The notes: generated from the letters alone by a model not told the origin. Shown: positions 38,131 through 47,346, counted from the first letter of the stretch. The stretch is DNA of 64,000 bases from Pseudoalteromonas marina (GCF_000238335.3 NZ_AHCB03000010.1:62001-126000), one strand, 5' to 3'. Numbers and translations: made by a program.

Positions 38131-38226
38131 AAAATGTATCCTTTAATTTGCGAACTTAATACCCATTAAATACTCATACAAGTTCGGTTTATGTACGTTA
38201 AGTCTAACACCAAAAGAGATAATGTG

Positions 38227-38673
38227 ATGTTCAAACAAATAAAACAGCTTTTTACAGCATTCGATGATCCAGCGCCAAGTATAGAGCCACACGATTTAAA
38301 AACGGCGGTAGCAGCGTTGCTAATTGAAGTGATGCGTGCAGATACCAAGCTCGACCATGATGAACAACACACCCTGACTGTAACCTTAAAAAAGTATTTT
38401 AATTTAACAGATTCTGAGGTTGAAGAACTCACTACCAATGCAGCAAGTAGTTTAGATGGCGCAATTGATTACTTTCAGTTTTCAAAACAGATTAATGAGC
38501 ATTGCAGTGCGGCAGAGCGAATAGAGATAATAGAATTGCTGTGGCGTTTAGCCTACGCAGACGGTGAAATAGACCCACAAGAAGAGTACGTAATACGTAA
38601 AATAGCGGGTCTATTATATGTAACGCATGTTGATTTTATCGCCGCAAAAATAGCGGCGACAAAGCAAAAGTAA
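38227..38673 (+). CDS. TerB-like helical protein
   Basis: The 148-residue all-helical protein has two TerB-type halves: AVAALLIEVMRADTKLDHDE and LLWRLAYADGEIDPQEEYVI, each with the acidic metal-binding loop (ADTKLD, ADGEID). TerB-like domains are linked to tellurite-resistance and membrane-stress systems; here it stands alone and the role is unknown. The start at 38227 gives MFKQIKQLF; the frame is open to an ATG at 38191. Confidence 0.82.
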   Translation: MFKQIKQLFTAFDDPAPSIEPHDLKTAVAALLIEVMRADTKLDHDEQHTLTVTLKKYFNLTDSEVEELTTNAASSLDGAIDYFQFSKQINEHCSAAERIEIIELLWRLAYADGEIDPQEEYVIRKIAGLLYVTHVDFIAAKIAATKQK

Positions 38674-38684
38674 AGCGTATAAGG

Positions 38685-39251
38685 TTACTTTAATTTGCTT
38701 GCAACACTGACTAATTGATGAGCAAGCGAAGATACTTTATCAGCTATTTCTGGGTCGCTAATTTGGCCATTGTCATCAAAAACAGAAAACGCAGACGGTA
38801 CAGCAAGTTGGTCGGCAAGCACTAACGAACCAATGCCGCTTAAAATATCACGTACGTGGTTTAAACCGCGTAAACCTCCTAATCCACCCGGTGAAGTAGC
38901 AAATAAGGCCACAACTTTATTACGAAACGCCGGTACTGCACCTTGCTCAGTGCGTGAAGCCCAGTCTATAGCGTTTTTTAACGGCGCAGTGATCGAGCCG
39001 TTATACTCTGGGCTTGCCAGTAAAATACCATCTGCAGAGCGAAGTTTGTCTTTTAAACGTTGTGCATCAGCGGGTGTGCCTTGTGCTTCAATATCTTCGT
39101 TAAATAGTGGAATATCTAACTCGTTTAACTGAATAACTTCTACTTCAGCACCTGTTTGCAGAGCAAAACGTGCTGCTTCATTAATAAGTTTTTGATTAAA
39201 GCTTTCTTTACGTAAGCTGCCCGCAAGCGCGATAATTTTTGGTGCTGACAT
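38685..39251 (-). CDS. NADPH-dependent FMN reductase family protein
   Basis: The 188-residue flavodoxin-fold protein has the FMN phosphate loop GSLRKESFNQKL near the N-terminus, the SPEYNGSITAPLKNAIDW motif (about residue 80) and GGLGGLRGL. Members reduce FMN, quinones, azo dyes or chromate with NAD(P)H. It is divergent from a LysR gene whose palindromic operator lies between them, so it is the probable target of that regulator. Confidence 0.88.
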   Translation of the reverse strand: MSAPKIIALAGSLRKESFNQKLINEAARFALQTGAEVEVIQLNELDIPLFNEDIEAQGTPADAQRLKDKLRSADGILLASPEYNGSITAPLKNAIDWASRTEQGAVPAFRNKVVALFATSPGGLGGLRGLNHVRDILSGIGSLVLADQLAVPSAFSVFDDNGQISDPEIADKVSSLAHQLVSVASKLK

Positions 39252-39330
39252 GAGTTTGGCCTTTTTATGTTTTAAGTTACATACCTAATGTAGCAAACTT
39301 TTACTTGTAGAAAACCCAAATAAACGCAAC

Positions 39331-39356
39331 ACTTATGTGCATATATGCACACAAGT
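39331..39356. promoter_or_regulatory. Palindromic operator, probably LysR-type
   Basis: The perfect 16-base palindrome TGTGCATATATGCACA (39336-39351) is flanked by ACTT and AAGT, giving a 26-base dyad with one mismatched pair. It lies between the FMN reductase and LysR genes, where autoregulating LysR proteins bind. Confidence 0.65.
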
Positions 39357-39370
39357 TAAAGGCAGAGCGC

Positions 39371-40264
39371 ATGGCAATTAAATTTGATGACTGGCAAGAC
39401 GTAAAAGTGGCCTTTGAAGTGGCGCGGCTTGGCACACTTACAGCTGCAGCAGAGGCACTTAATGTGCACCACAGCACTGTGTTAAGACGAATTAACAGCC
39501 TTGAAAAAAACCTAGATACCCGCTTGTTTCATCGCCATGCTCGTGGTTACAAGGTAACTGAAATTGGCGCTAAATTATTTGCGACAGCGCAAACTATAGA
39601 TACCTCGCTCGAACAGCTACATAACGATATTGCCGCTGCCGACAGTACTTTACGCGGAAGTTTATTACTTACTACGGTGAGTGGGTTTATTGATGTTATG
39701 GGTGATGTATGTGAGCAATTTCAGGCATTACACCCACAAGTGCAGCTTGAAGTTATTTTGGAGCAAAAACGCTTGCGGCTCGATCACGGGCAAGCACATA
39801 TTGCGCTTCGTGCAGGCCCTAAACCTGATGAAGGGGATTACATTGCTCAGCACTTAGCAAAGCTTACATCGGGTTTGTATGCTAACAAACGTTACATTAC
39901 AAAGCATGGTATGCCTAAATCATTAGGTGATTTATTGCAGCATAATTTTGTATCAGGAGTGGCGGGATATAATGCGCGCGTACCTTATTTTGCTTGGGCA
40001 GACGAAAACATTCCTGCATCGCAAATCAAATTACGTGTATCAGAAACTGCCGAGGCTACACGCGCGATTATTAAAGGCTTAGGGATTGGTGGTTTACAAC
40101 ATGATGTAGCAGCGCAATATAGCGATTTGGTTCCTGTGCTACATAGTGAATTAAATTGGCCCACCGATGTGTGGTTAGTGACCCATCATTTAGTGCATCG
40201 CACCGCGAAAGTACAAGCTTTTGCAGGCTTATTAAAGGCGCATTTTAATAAACTTGCTAAATAA
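39371..40264 (+). CDS. LysR-family transcriptional regulator
   Basis: The 297-residue protein has the N-terminal winged helix (about 8-65, ARLGTLTAAAEALNVHHSTV, then LRRINSLEKNLDTRLFHR) and a C-terminal periplasmic-binding-like effector domain (about 90-290). The ligand is unknown. The start at 39371 has AAAGGCAGAG upstream; the longer frame from 39335 would start inside the palindromic operator. It probably controls itself and the divergent FMN reductase. Confidence 0.9.
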   Translation: MAIKFDDWQDVKVAFEVARLGTLTAAAEALNVHHSTVLRRINSLEKNLDTRLFHRHARGYKVTEIGAKLFATAQTIDTSLEQLHNDIAAADSTLRGSLLLTTVSGFIDVMGDVCEQFQALHPQVQLEVILEQKRLRLDHGQAHIALRAGPKPDEGDYIAQHLAKLTSGLYANKRYITKHGMPKSLGDLLQHNFVSGVAGYNARVPYFAWADENIPASQIKLRVSETAEATRAIIKGLGIGGLQHDVAAQYSDLVPVLHSELNWPTDVWLVTHHLVHRTAKVQAFAGLLKAHFNKLAK

Positions 40265-40327
40265 AAAACTGAAGGGTTCCCGATCGAGTTATTTTTTGGC
40301 AATCAGCATTTTTTATAGTTTTACAAT

Positions 40328-40362
40328 AAAAAGGCGCACAACAATAAGTTGTAAGCCTTTTT
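40328..40362 (-). terminator. Terminator of the S41 protease operon
   Basis: On the minus strand AAGGC and ACAAC pair with GTTGT and GCCTT, with two small bulges, followed by T residues. It lies just past the stop of the small lipoprotein gene. Confidence 0.6.
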
Positions 40363-40372
40363 CGTTATTAAA

Positions 40373-40744
40373 TTACTGTGCTTTACAACTTACGTTTTTA
40401 AGCTCAATAGTGAGATCTTTTTTAGGGTAATACAGCACGCATTGCTCGCCAATAATTTGCAAAACAAACTTTTCTGACTTGATATTATGCGCGCCCATAA
40501 TGGGCATGCCATTGGGATCTTTACTATTTCCATGGCTTAGTAATAACTCACTGCGTTTGGTAAAAACGGTGTCGGCCAGTGTAACAAGCTTACCGCCTTT
40601 AGCTTTTATAATTGCCTGTTGCAGCACAGTTATAACGCCTGGGTTAACCTCTGTTAATAGCGCAGGCTTTGCAACGGCATTACTCATACTATTACATCCC
40701 CCTACACTTATTAATACAGTGAGTACCGTCAGTAACTTTACCAT
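40373..40744 (-). CDS. Small lipoprotein of unknown function
   Basis: The 123-residue protein has a lipoprotein signal (SVGGC, cysteine 17) and no recognised domain; the C-terminal part (IIGEQCVLYYPKKDLTIELK) is beta-rich with two cysteines. It starts in a one-base TAATG overlap with the S41 protease stop and is therefore translated with it, suggesting joint function at the cell envelope. Confidence 0.72.
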   Translation of the reverse strand: MVKLLTVLTVLISVGGCNSMSNAVAKPALLTEVNPGVITVLQQAIIKAKGGKLVTLADTVFTKRSELLLSHGNSKDPNGMPIMGAHNIKSEKFVLQIIGEQCVLYYPKKDLTIELKNVSCKAQ

Positions 40745-42360
40745 TATTGCTCCTCAGACAACGTAGGCCATGTTAGATCCATGTTACCGCGGGTAAGATC
40801 GTTTGGTGCGTTTAAAGGCTGCAGTTTTTCGCTCGTAGCAGCAAAGCTTGGTACATCTACTTTACTATTAGCGACTGTTGTTGTAATTGGGCATGCGCCG
40901 TTATTATCTATATGAAAAAGTGCTGTAGATAGTAACCTTTCGTTGCTATCACCAAGTTGATTATCAAAGTCATCACTAACAACACACCCTTGTACATCGG
41001 CATTAAATTGTGGTGTTGGTGTTGGGGTAAAGCCTGCGGCATATTCGCCAAAGCCTTTACTGTTAACGCCACTAAATTGAATGGTGTAGTAGGTTGTTCC
41101 ACAGTTGTGTGTAGGCGTAAATCCGTATGGTTTACCACAGGTTGTGTCGCCAATAAGTACCACCTCTGCATCTATTCCCTTTAAGCCATTAATAAATGCT
41201 TCAGAGGCTGAACAGGTACCTGATGTACTTAGTACATACACTTTAGATAAGTTTAAATCAGGTAATTTATCGCCAGTACTAAAAAACGTTGAGTAATCTA
41301 TTTCTTCGTCAATAAACGGAAATGGAGAATCGACAGGCTGTTTATCATTTTGTTGCGTTTGATAGTAAAAGCGGTTTTGTACATTGGCACTTCCTGCCAC
41401 CATATACGCTAGCTGCGCAGACAGCGCTAATAAACCGCCGCCGTTGTATCTAAAATCAATAACGAGTTCGTCTACGTTATCGGTTCTAAATTTATTTACT
41501 GCATCAATTAGGCCTTCTTGGGCAATACCTATATGACTATTAAACTGCATATAACCAACGCGCGTGTTATTGCTTGTTACAATCGTTTTTACATTTTGAA
41601 CAGGCGTTTGCTCAATGTTACCCGCTGTGACGTTAAATGTTTTTTCCGTGCCGTCGTTACTGCGAACAACAATTGTATGTGAATCACCGTTGGTTGGGCT
41701 AAATAAGCCTTCGTTTAAAGTATCAATCCCTGCTTGGGTATTGGTATTAATGCTTACGCCATCAACTTCAAGTACGGTATCGCCTCGTTGAAAGCCAATT
41801 TGGCTAGCTGGTGAGTCATCTTCAAGGTAAGCAACACGTAAAATTCTATCGGCTGAATCACCAATAAATGCCCAGTTAATACCATAACCAGAGGTAACGC
41901 CCGATTGTGCTTCTTGGAAGTAATCTTCAGAGGGTTCTGAAAAATGAAAGTTATCTTTTTTAGCGCCTGAATCGGTTAGCTCTTCGGTTTTTAGTTGAGC
42001 AAAATAGTCAGCCACGGTATCGAACGATTCAGGGTCGTTATCGGCTATTTCGTCATACCACAGGTATGTTTCGTCGCTCCATGAGCGAAGCCATAGTTTT
42101 TCGTATAAGGCTGAGCCAGCTTGGTCAGGGTAAGGCTCATTATTATTAAACGGGTCGTTACCTGTACGTGGGTTTTCGCAAAAGTTTTTGAGTTCGTCTG
42201 AAGGTTCAAATACACCGGCAGTCCATGTCGGTGTGCTACTTGTAGGTGGCGTGACAGGCGCTGGTGTAGTGTTGCTACCTCCGCCTCCACCACAACCTGT
42301 TAAAGCAAAAACTGAGAGCGCGCTAATAATTGCAAGCGATAGAGTGTTGTTTTTAAACAT
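40744..42360 (-). CDS. S41-family (C-terminal processing type) protease lipoprotein
   Basis: The 538-residue protein has a lipoprotein signal (ALTGC, cysteine 23) followed by a glycine run and a T/P-rich linker. A PDZ domain (about 185-265, SPASQIGFQRGDTVLEVDGV) precedes the tail-specific protease domain with FRYNGGG (DFRYNGGGLL), the catalytic serine in TSGTCSASEAFINGL and the lysine in GDTTCGKPYGF. It should cleave protein C-termini in the periplasm or at the cell surface. Co-transcribed with the small lipoprotein. Confidence 0.9.
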   Translation of the reverse strand: MFKNNTLSLAIISALSVFALTGCGGGGGSNTTPAPVTPPTSSTPTWTAGVFEPSDELKNFCENPRTGNDPFNNNEPYPDQAGSALYEKLWLRSWSDETYLWYDEIADNDPESFDTVADYFAQLKTEELTDSGAKKDNFHFSEPSEDYFQEAQSGVTSGYGINWAFIGDSADRILRVAYLEDDSPASQIGFQRGDTVLEVDGVSINTNTQAGIDTLNEGLFSPTNGDSHTIVVRSNDGTEKTFNVTAGNIEQTPVQNVKTIVTSNNTRVGYMQFNSHIGIAQEGLIDAVNKFRTDNVDELVIDFRYNGGGLLALSAQLAYMVAGSANVQNRFYYQTQQNDKQPVDSPFPFIDEEIDYSTFFSTGDKLPDLNLSKVYVLSTSGTCSASEAFINGLKGIDAEVVLIGDTTCGKPYGFTPTHNCGTTYYTIQFSGVNSKGFGEYAAGFTPTPTPQFNADVQGCVVSDDFDNQLGDSNERLLSTALFHIDNNGACPITTTVANSKVDVPSFAATSEKLQPLNAPNDLTRGNMDLTWPTLSEEQ

Positions 42361-42506
42361 ATTCGGTACTTCCTGTAAATAAGTTGTTTAAAATACTACA
42401 ACACCTGATTATTTATTCAACGTTTTGCTTTTTCTTTATGTAAATAATTGTGTCATTTTTTATTGGTAAAGCAGTATTTTAAGTTCGCTTATTAGCGGGA
42501 ATATCA

Positions 42507-43160
42507 TTACATTTTTTGTATAGTGCTTTTTAGTGCTAGGTCTTGCTTTTGCCACGCATTAAAAAGTTTTTGTTGTTGCTTTGAAATTTTTAAACCATAG
42601 GTTTTTTGCATGTAAGCATAGGCGTCGGCAATTTTTTTACGGGCATAAAATGGTGGCTCAACAACACGTTGCTTAAAGTTTACTTTTACATCGCATTGGC
42701 CGTATTGAGTCGCGGCTCCACCTAGCATGCCAAAACGATAATTAGAGCGGTCAGCATTTATTTCGCCAATTGCGGGGGCTAAGTTATTTATATCAGCTTC
42801 CATTTTTCGAAATTTTTCGCTGACTTTACGGCAGTTTTTCCGCCCACCATTTTGCCAACATTGTAGTTGATGCCCAAACTCCCATGCCGATACAATATGC
42901 TCCCATTCAATACGTAAAGCGCGCTGGTTTACTTTGCCTGAGCGGGTAAATGTATTACGAGGTACATAGCCACAACCCGTTGGATCTGGCACTAGTTTTT
43001 TACCTTGTTTTTTAATATCACAACCGCAATACAGGCTTTTTGCATTGTGCGGTAGCGTTTTTATTAAGTGCTTTTTAGCAGTAGAGAAGCGAGTAAAGTC
43101 TTTACTTGATACCGAAAAACAGACACAGCAAGCCAGTAAGGCCAAAATCAATCGGGTCAT
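42507..43160 (-). CDS. endA: Periplasmic endonuclease I
   Basis: The 217-residue protein has a signal peptide (MTRLILALLACCVCFSVSS) and the EndA/Dns/Vvn features: YCGCDI, GCGYVPRN, the catalytic RIEWEHIVSAWEFGHQLQCW with the active histidine, and MEADINNLAPAIGEINADRSN (given in part). It degrades DNA in the periplasm or outside the cell. Start codons at 43160, 43166 and GTG 43169 are all possible; none has a strong ribosome site. Confidence 0.93.
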   Translation of the reverse strand: MTRLILALLACCVCFSVSSKDFTRFSTAKKHLIKTLPHNAKSLYCGCDIKKQGKKLVPDPTGCGYVPRNTFTRSGKVNQRALRIEWEHIVSAWEFGHQLQCWQNGGRKNCRKVSEKFRKMEADINNLAPAIGEINADRSNYRFGMLGGAATQYGQCDVKVNFKQRVVEPPFYARKKIADAYAYMQKTYGLKISKQQQKLFNAWQKQDLALKSTIQKM

Positions 43161-43222
43161 ATCCATCACATACGTGAACTACAGGAGCCCCTAGTTTACT
43201 GGCTCAACAGGCAAACATAAAC

Positions 43223-43921
43223 TTATTTAAATCTGCGTTTAATCCTTATGTTTTGCAATAGCAGTAAAAAGCCAGTTAAACAAAAAAGCACACTGGTTGC
43301 AGCAAAGCTAATTAATAGAGGATTGTTAAAGTTTTCACGTTCATCGTAATCCATAATATGCAGCATCCAAAAAAAATCGAAAATTCGCCACAGTGTGCTG
43401 CGCACAGTAATCACTTTGCCCGTATCTGATGACAAATAGAGTGTGGTACTAAATGTATCGTTAAATTGTACTTTCCATACATCTTTTTTATAACCGCTTT
43501 CTCTTGGCCCTAAACCTAATAAAGTGGTACTTACTGGTTGAGCATCAATAAGTAAATGCGCGTGTGCATTAGCAATTATTTGCTGTTTATTGGGGGCTTT
43601 AAATGGTTGCCCAGTAATGCCATTAAAACTTTGAGGGTTGCCTTCACTGGTTACAGTTATAAGTGGGGTAGATAAAAAATGCGCAAAGGTTATCTTAGTC
43701 GGATTAGTTACTTGTGAAACAATATTATCAATTGATGCGACGTAATCGCTGCTTTTAAAGGGGTTAGCCAGGGTGCGTGTTGCTAAGTGTTTACCATGTA
43801 CTTTTTCAAGCGGAATAGCGCTCATAACCAAACCGCCAAGCAACCAAGCTAGTATTTGTATTCCTAATAAATAGCCCAACCATTTATGAAGTTTACGTGC
43901 TGGTTTAAAAATTTTTTTCAT
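43223..43921 (-). CDS. PepSY-domain membrane protein
   Basis: The 232-residue protein has a membrane span near the N-terminus (about 15-36, LHKWLGYLLGIQILAWLLGG), a periplasmic region with a PepSY-like repeat (about 75-165), and a C-terminal span (about 200-222) after FFWMLHIMDY. The arrangement matches small PepSY-associated TM proteins, often linked to iron uptake or ferric reduction, though no such genes are adjacent. Confidence 0.82.
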   Translation of the reverse strand: MKKIFKPARKLHKWLGYLLGIQILAWLLGGLVMSAIPLEKVHGKHLATRTLANPFKSSDYVASIDNIVSQVTNPTKITFAHFLSTPLITVTSEGNPQSFNGITGQPFKAPNKQQIIANAHAHLLIDAQPVSTTLLGLGPRESGYKKDVWKVQFNDTFSTTLYLSSDTGKVITVRSTLWRIFDFFWMLHIMDYDERENFNNPLLISFAATSVLFCLTGFLLLLQNIRIKRRFK

Positions 43922-43976
43922 GTGTGTTTATCTTATTATTTTTACAAGACATTTTACGCGATGGTTGAGCAAGGTG

Positions 43977-43997
43977 AGTGCGACAAAATGTCGCACT
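43977..43997. repeat. Perfect hairpin upstream of the PepSY gene
   Basis: AGTGCGACA (43977-43985) and TGTCGCACT (43989-43997) form a 9-bp stem with a three-base loop, 56 bases before the PepSY start. There is no T run, so it is more likely an operator or mRNA leader structure than a terminator. Confidence 0.5.
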
Positions 43998-44167
43998 AGT
44001 GCATTAAAATAGCGTTTCAGCACAATAGCGCCAATTGTAAGTAGCAATCGCACTCTAAAATAAGAGTATTACCATATAAAACGTCTATTTATAGGGTGTT
44101 GATTTGGTATAAAGGTAAAACTGCGTTAAAGTTTGCATGGTAACCATTAGAGGATAAATACGAGACA

Positions 44168-44548
44168 ATGTCGGAAATTCAATTTTTAAATGTAGATCTA
44201 GAGCTTGAGTCAAAACAAGATATTAGTGTGCTGGTGGCCGACCTAAAAAAAGTCGCAACGATTTTACATTATGACAAAGACGAATACCGTCAATTAGCAC
44301 GTATTGAGGTAGCTGGCGATGTAAAATCACCAGACAAAGCAATAAACCATATATGTGAGCTTATTGAGTCATGTTCACGCAATGCATTAAAGCAATGGTT
44401 GAGCTGCTCACGTAGAACGTTTGATATAGGGTTTGAGTCAGGCACGTCGCCAAAGTGTTTTAATCAAGCTTTACATGCAGATACACTACTGCGTATATCT
44501 GCTATTGGCGCGGGTATGGAAATAACAATTTACCCTCTCGAAAAATAA
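44168..44548 (+). CDS. Conserved hypothetical protein
   Basis: The 126-residue soluble protein has no signal peptide. Recognisable features are the LELESKQDISVL start, a central helix ending NHICELIESCSRNALKQWLS, then RRTFDIGFESG and a C-terminal ISAIGAGMEITIYP. The pattern recalls a family of small proteins with the FDIGFESG core, for which I know no function. It is convergent with the thioesterase gene, one base between stops. Confidence 0.75.
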   Translation: MSEIQFLNVDLELESKQDISVLVADLKKVATILHYDKDEYRQLARIEVAGDVKSPDKAINHICELIESCSRNALKQWLSCSRRTFDIGFESGTSPKCFNQALHADTLLRISAIGAGMEITIYPLEK

Positions 44549-44549
44549 C

Positions 44550-44993
44550 TTACGCCTTTCGCTCAACAACGGCTGCGGTCATTTTTGATACGCAGCACAG
44601 CTCGTTGCGGCTGTTTGTGATTTTTATTTCCCAAACAGAGCTTCGTTTTCCAATATGAAATGCGCGTGCTGTTGCCGTTAATGTACCATTGCGAGAAGCC
44701 TTTAAATGGCTTGCACTTATTTCTTGCCCAACACAGTAAAACTTTGTGAAATCAACCACAAAATTAGCAGCATAGCTCGCTACGGTTTCGGCGAGTACAA
44801 CGTTTGCGCCGCCATGAACCATGCCAATAGGGTTATGGTGTGCAGGGATTGCAGGCATAGTTGCTACTAAGTAATCGTCGCCTATCTCTGTTATTTCGAT
44901 TCCCATGGTTTTCATTAGCGTCCCTTGGCCATTAATGCCTTCGTCCAATTGTTTACACAATGCTAATGTAATGGGTTGATACCAAATACTCAT
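44550..44993 (-). CDS. Hotdog-fold thioesterase (PaaI-like)
   Basis: The 147-residue protein has the hotdog core HNPIGMVHGGANVVLAETVA with the catalytic acidic residue, and EISASHLKASRNGTLTATA followed by GKRSSVWEIKI. It probably hydrolyses an acyl-CoA of unknown chain. It has its own promoter region towards lexA. Confidence 0.87.
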   Translation of the reverse strand: MSIWYQPITLALCKQLDEGINGQGTLMKTMGIEITEIGDDYLVATMPAIPAHHNPIGMVHGGANVVLAETVASYAANFVVDFTKFYCVGQEISASHLKASRNGTLTATARAFHIGKRSSVWEIKITNSRNELCCVSKMTAAVVERKA

Positions 44994-45124
44994 ATAGATT
45001 TCCTTAAATTTATTGTAGCAAGTTACTATTTTTATAGGCTATTTTAGAAAGCCTCTAAAATGTACACGTAAGGAAGTAATTTAGCTATTTGAACGGATAA
45101 TTTAAATTTGCGATTTTTATTTAA

Positions 45125-45140
45125 CTGTATATACTCACAG
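45125..45140. promoter_or_regulatory. SOS box 1 (LexA operator)
   Basis: CTGTATATACTCACAG matches CTGT-N8-ACAG exactly. It overlaps the lexA promoter region. Confidence 0.9.
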
Positions 45141-45149
45141 TTAAATGTA

Positions 45150-45165
45150 CTGTATGGAAAACCAG
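45150..45165. promoter_or_regulatory. SOS box 2 (LexA operator)
   Basis: CTGTATGGAAAACCAG, a close match (CTGT-N8-CCAG), lies ten bases after box 1 and ends four bases before the lexA start, as in the double operator of E. coli lexA. Confidence 0.75.
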
Positions 45166-45169
45166 TTGT

Positions 45170-45787
45170 ATGCGCCCATTAACTAAACGCCAAGCTCAAA
45201 TACTCGAATTAATTAAAGTGTTTATTAAAGACACTGGTATGCCGCCTACACGTGCCGAAATAGCACAAACGTTAGGGTTTAAAAGTGCAAATGCCGCTGA
45301 GGAACATTTAAAAGCCCTTGCCAAAAAAGGGGTGATTAAAATGAAACCTGGCGCAAGCCGTGGAATTCAACTTGTTGAAGAAGAGGAGCCAGAACAATTA
45401 GGTTTACCGCTTATTGGCCGAGTTGCGGCAGGTTCCCCTATTTTGGCGCAAGAACATGTTGAAAGCCACTGTAAAATTGACCCATTAATGTTTAAACCAG
45501 CTGCCGACTTTTTACTGCGCGTAAACGGTATGAGTATGAAAGATATAGGCATTATGGATGGCGATTTACTTGCTGTGCATAAAACACAAGTGGCTGAAAA
45601 TGGTCAAGTTGTGGTTGCCCGTGTTGATGACGATGTAACCGTAAAACGCATTGAAAAAGCGGGTCGTCAGGTGTTGCTTCATGCCGAAAATGACGAGTTT
45701 GCACCAATTAAGGTCGATCTTGAAACTGAGTCGTTCAACATTGAAGGCTTGGCAGTGGGTGTAATTCGTAACGCGGACTGGATGTAG
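45170..45787 (+). CDS. lexA: SOS repressor LexA
   Basis: The 205-residue protein has the N-terminal winged helix (about 1-68, [32 protein letters not shown]), the self-cleavage site A87-G88 (VAAGSP), and the Ser-Lys dyad S122 (NGMSMKD) and K159 (VTVKRIE). RecA-stimulated cleavage releases SOS genes. Two SOS boxes upstream show autoregulation. It is monocistronic; sulA is not beside it. Confidence 0.97.
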   Translation: MRPLTKRQAQILELIKVFIKDTGMPPTRAEIAQTLGFKSANAAEEHLKALAKKGVIKMKPGASRGIQLVEEEEPEQLGLPLIGRVAAGSPILAQEHVESHCKIDPLMFKPAADFLLRVNGMSMKDIGIMDGDLLAVHKTQVAENGQVVVARVDDDVTVKRIEKAGRQVLLHAENDEFAPIKVDLETESFNIEGLAVGVIRNADWM

Positions 45788-45804
45788 TTCTTTCTTATTT
45801 TATA

Positions 45805-45835
45805 AAAAGCGCACTTTTTTGGTGCGCTTTTTTTA
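45805..45835 (+). terminator. lexA terminator
   Basis: AAAAGCGCAC (45805-45814) pairs with GTGCGCTTTT (45822-45831), followed by further T residues. Confidence 0.9.
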
Positions 45836-46203
45836 TTTTTAAAATTTTGTTTGTTTTTTATTCACACTCTTTCATTTCATCCTTAGCCCTTACCACCTCT
45901 CGATTTGAGCCATTTTCTTCTACGTTCAACTAAGCCAACTCTCTACTTTTTATATATTTATTGTTTGTTTTTAATACAAAAAACTTGCATGGTGGTTAAA
46001 TATTAACTAATTGTTAATAAGCTGACGCTGGCAATACTCATCGCTTTTAAGTTTTGAGCACACACAATTAACTTTTGCTAGCGCAGTGAATGCCAATTTT
46101 TATAAATAAAACGGCATTAATAAAAAAATAAAAATAACGAATTGGCGTTTAAGCCGTATGCCTCTTCGCTTTGCACTAGCAACAGCATCAAAGGAGTCGT
46201 CAC
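45836..46203. other. Promoter region of the cytochrome oxidase operon
   Basis: About 365 AT-rich bases without an ORF. A GCCAATT (about 46090) / AATTGGC (about 46141) inverted pair is visible, but no confident promoter hexamers or known operator. The AAGGAG ribosome site of coxB is at 46191-46196. Confidence 0.4.
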
Positions 46204-47346
46204 ATGGGTAAACTTAGTTGTACCTTGTGGCTTATATTGTGTGTTTTTCCGCAGTTAGCCTTGGCAAATAGCCAATTTAATATGCGTAAAGGCGTTACAG
46301 ATATAAGTGAAAATGTTTACGAATTACACATGACCATATTTTTTATATGTTGTGTGATTGGGATAATAGTGTTTGCCATTATGCTTTGGGCACTCATTCA
46401 TCATCGCAAATCTAAAGGAGCGGTTCCCGCTCAATTCCACGAAAGCACCAAAGTAGAAATTCTTTGGACCGCCATTCCATTTGTTATTTTAATTGCTATG
46501 GCAGTGCCAGCTACAAAAACGTTAATAGCGATGGAAGATGCCAGTAAAGCCGACTTAACAATTAAAGTTACAGGTTCACAGTGGAAATGGCATTATGAAT
46601 ACATGGGAGAAGATGTAGAGTTTTACTCAATGCTTGCAACTCCTCAGGATGAAATAACTAATTTAGCTGATAAAAACCCAAATTATCTACTTGAGGTAGA
46701 CAAACCCCTCGTACTGCCAATTAATCAAAAAATTCGTTTTTTAATGACCTCAGATGATGTTATCCACTCTTGGTGGGTACCAGACTTTGCCGTTAAAAAA
46801 GACGCCAATCCAGGCTTTATTAACGAAACATGGACCAACATAAACGAAGAAGGTATTTACCGAGGTCAGTGTGCTGAGCTGTGCGGTAAAGATCACGGGT
46901 TTATGCCCGTTGTGGTAGAGGCCAAATCTGAGGCTGACTTTAAAGTATGGTTGGCCGATGCTAAAAAAGCTAAGCAACAAGCAGCTTTAGCTGATGCCGC
47001 TTTACTTGATCAAACATTACCTAAAGAAGAGCTAATGGAGCTGGGTGCTCAAGTATACATGGCAAGTTGTGCAGCATGTCATCAACCTACGGGGTTAGGG
47101 CTACCGGGCGTATTTCCGGCTCTAAAAGGCAGCCCAATTGTACTTGGCGATATCAAAGGTCATATAGACATACTTATTCATGGGAGCCCAGGTACGGCAA
47201 TGCAATCATTTGCCAAGCAGTTATCTATAAAACAATTGGCTGCGGTTATTACTTACAAGCGAAATGCATGGGGTAACGATACCGGTGATGTTATTCAGCC
47301 TAGTGAGATTCAAGCAGCACTTGATGCCGACGTGGAGGCTAACTAA
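46204..47346 (+). CDS. coxB: Cytochrome c oxidase subunit II with fused cytochrome c
   Basis: The 380-residue protein has a signal peptide, two membrane spans (about 40-62 and 88-107), the CuA domain with SWWVPDF and C223, C227 and H231 (CAELCGKDH), and a C-terminal cytochrome c domain with CAACH (C289, C292, H293). The fused cytochrome marks a caa3-type arrangement. It receives electrons from cytochrome c and passes them to subunit I. First gene of the operon; it shares one base (TAATG) with coxA. Confidence 0.96.
   Translation: MGKLSCTLWLILCVFPQLALANSQFNMRKGVTDISENVYELHMTIFFICCVIGIIVFAIMLWALIHHRKSKGAVPAQFHESTKVEILWTAIPFVILIAMAVPATKTLIAMEDASKADLTIKVTGSQWKWHYEYMGEDVEFYSMLATPQDEITNLADKNPNYLLEVDKPLVLPINQKIRFLMTSDDVIHSWWVPDFAVKKDANPGFINETWTNINEEGIYRGQCAELCGKDHGFMPVVVEAKSEADFKVWLADAKKAKQQAALADAALLDQTLPKEELMELGAQVYMASCAACHQPTGLGLPGVFPALKGSPIVLGDIKGHIDILIHGSPGTAMQSFAKQLSIKQLAAVITYKRNAWGNDTGDVIQPSEIQAALDADVEAN

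Noticed and set aside
42280..42301. Glycine run and T/P-rich stretch after the lipobox of the S41 protease as a possible repeat expansion
   Set aside because: Only five glycine codons and a short linker, which is usual for surface lipoproteins; not a notable repeat.
46090..46147. GCCAATT/AATTGGC inverted repeat in front of coxB
   Set aside because: Seven-base arms separated by about 45 AT-rich bases; too weak for a regulatory claim.
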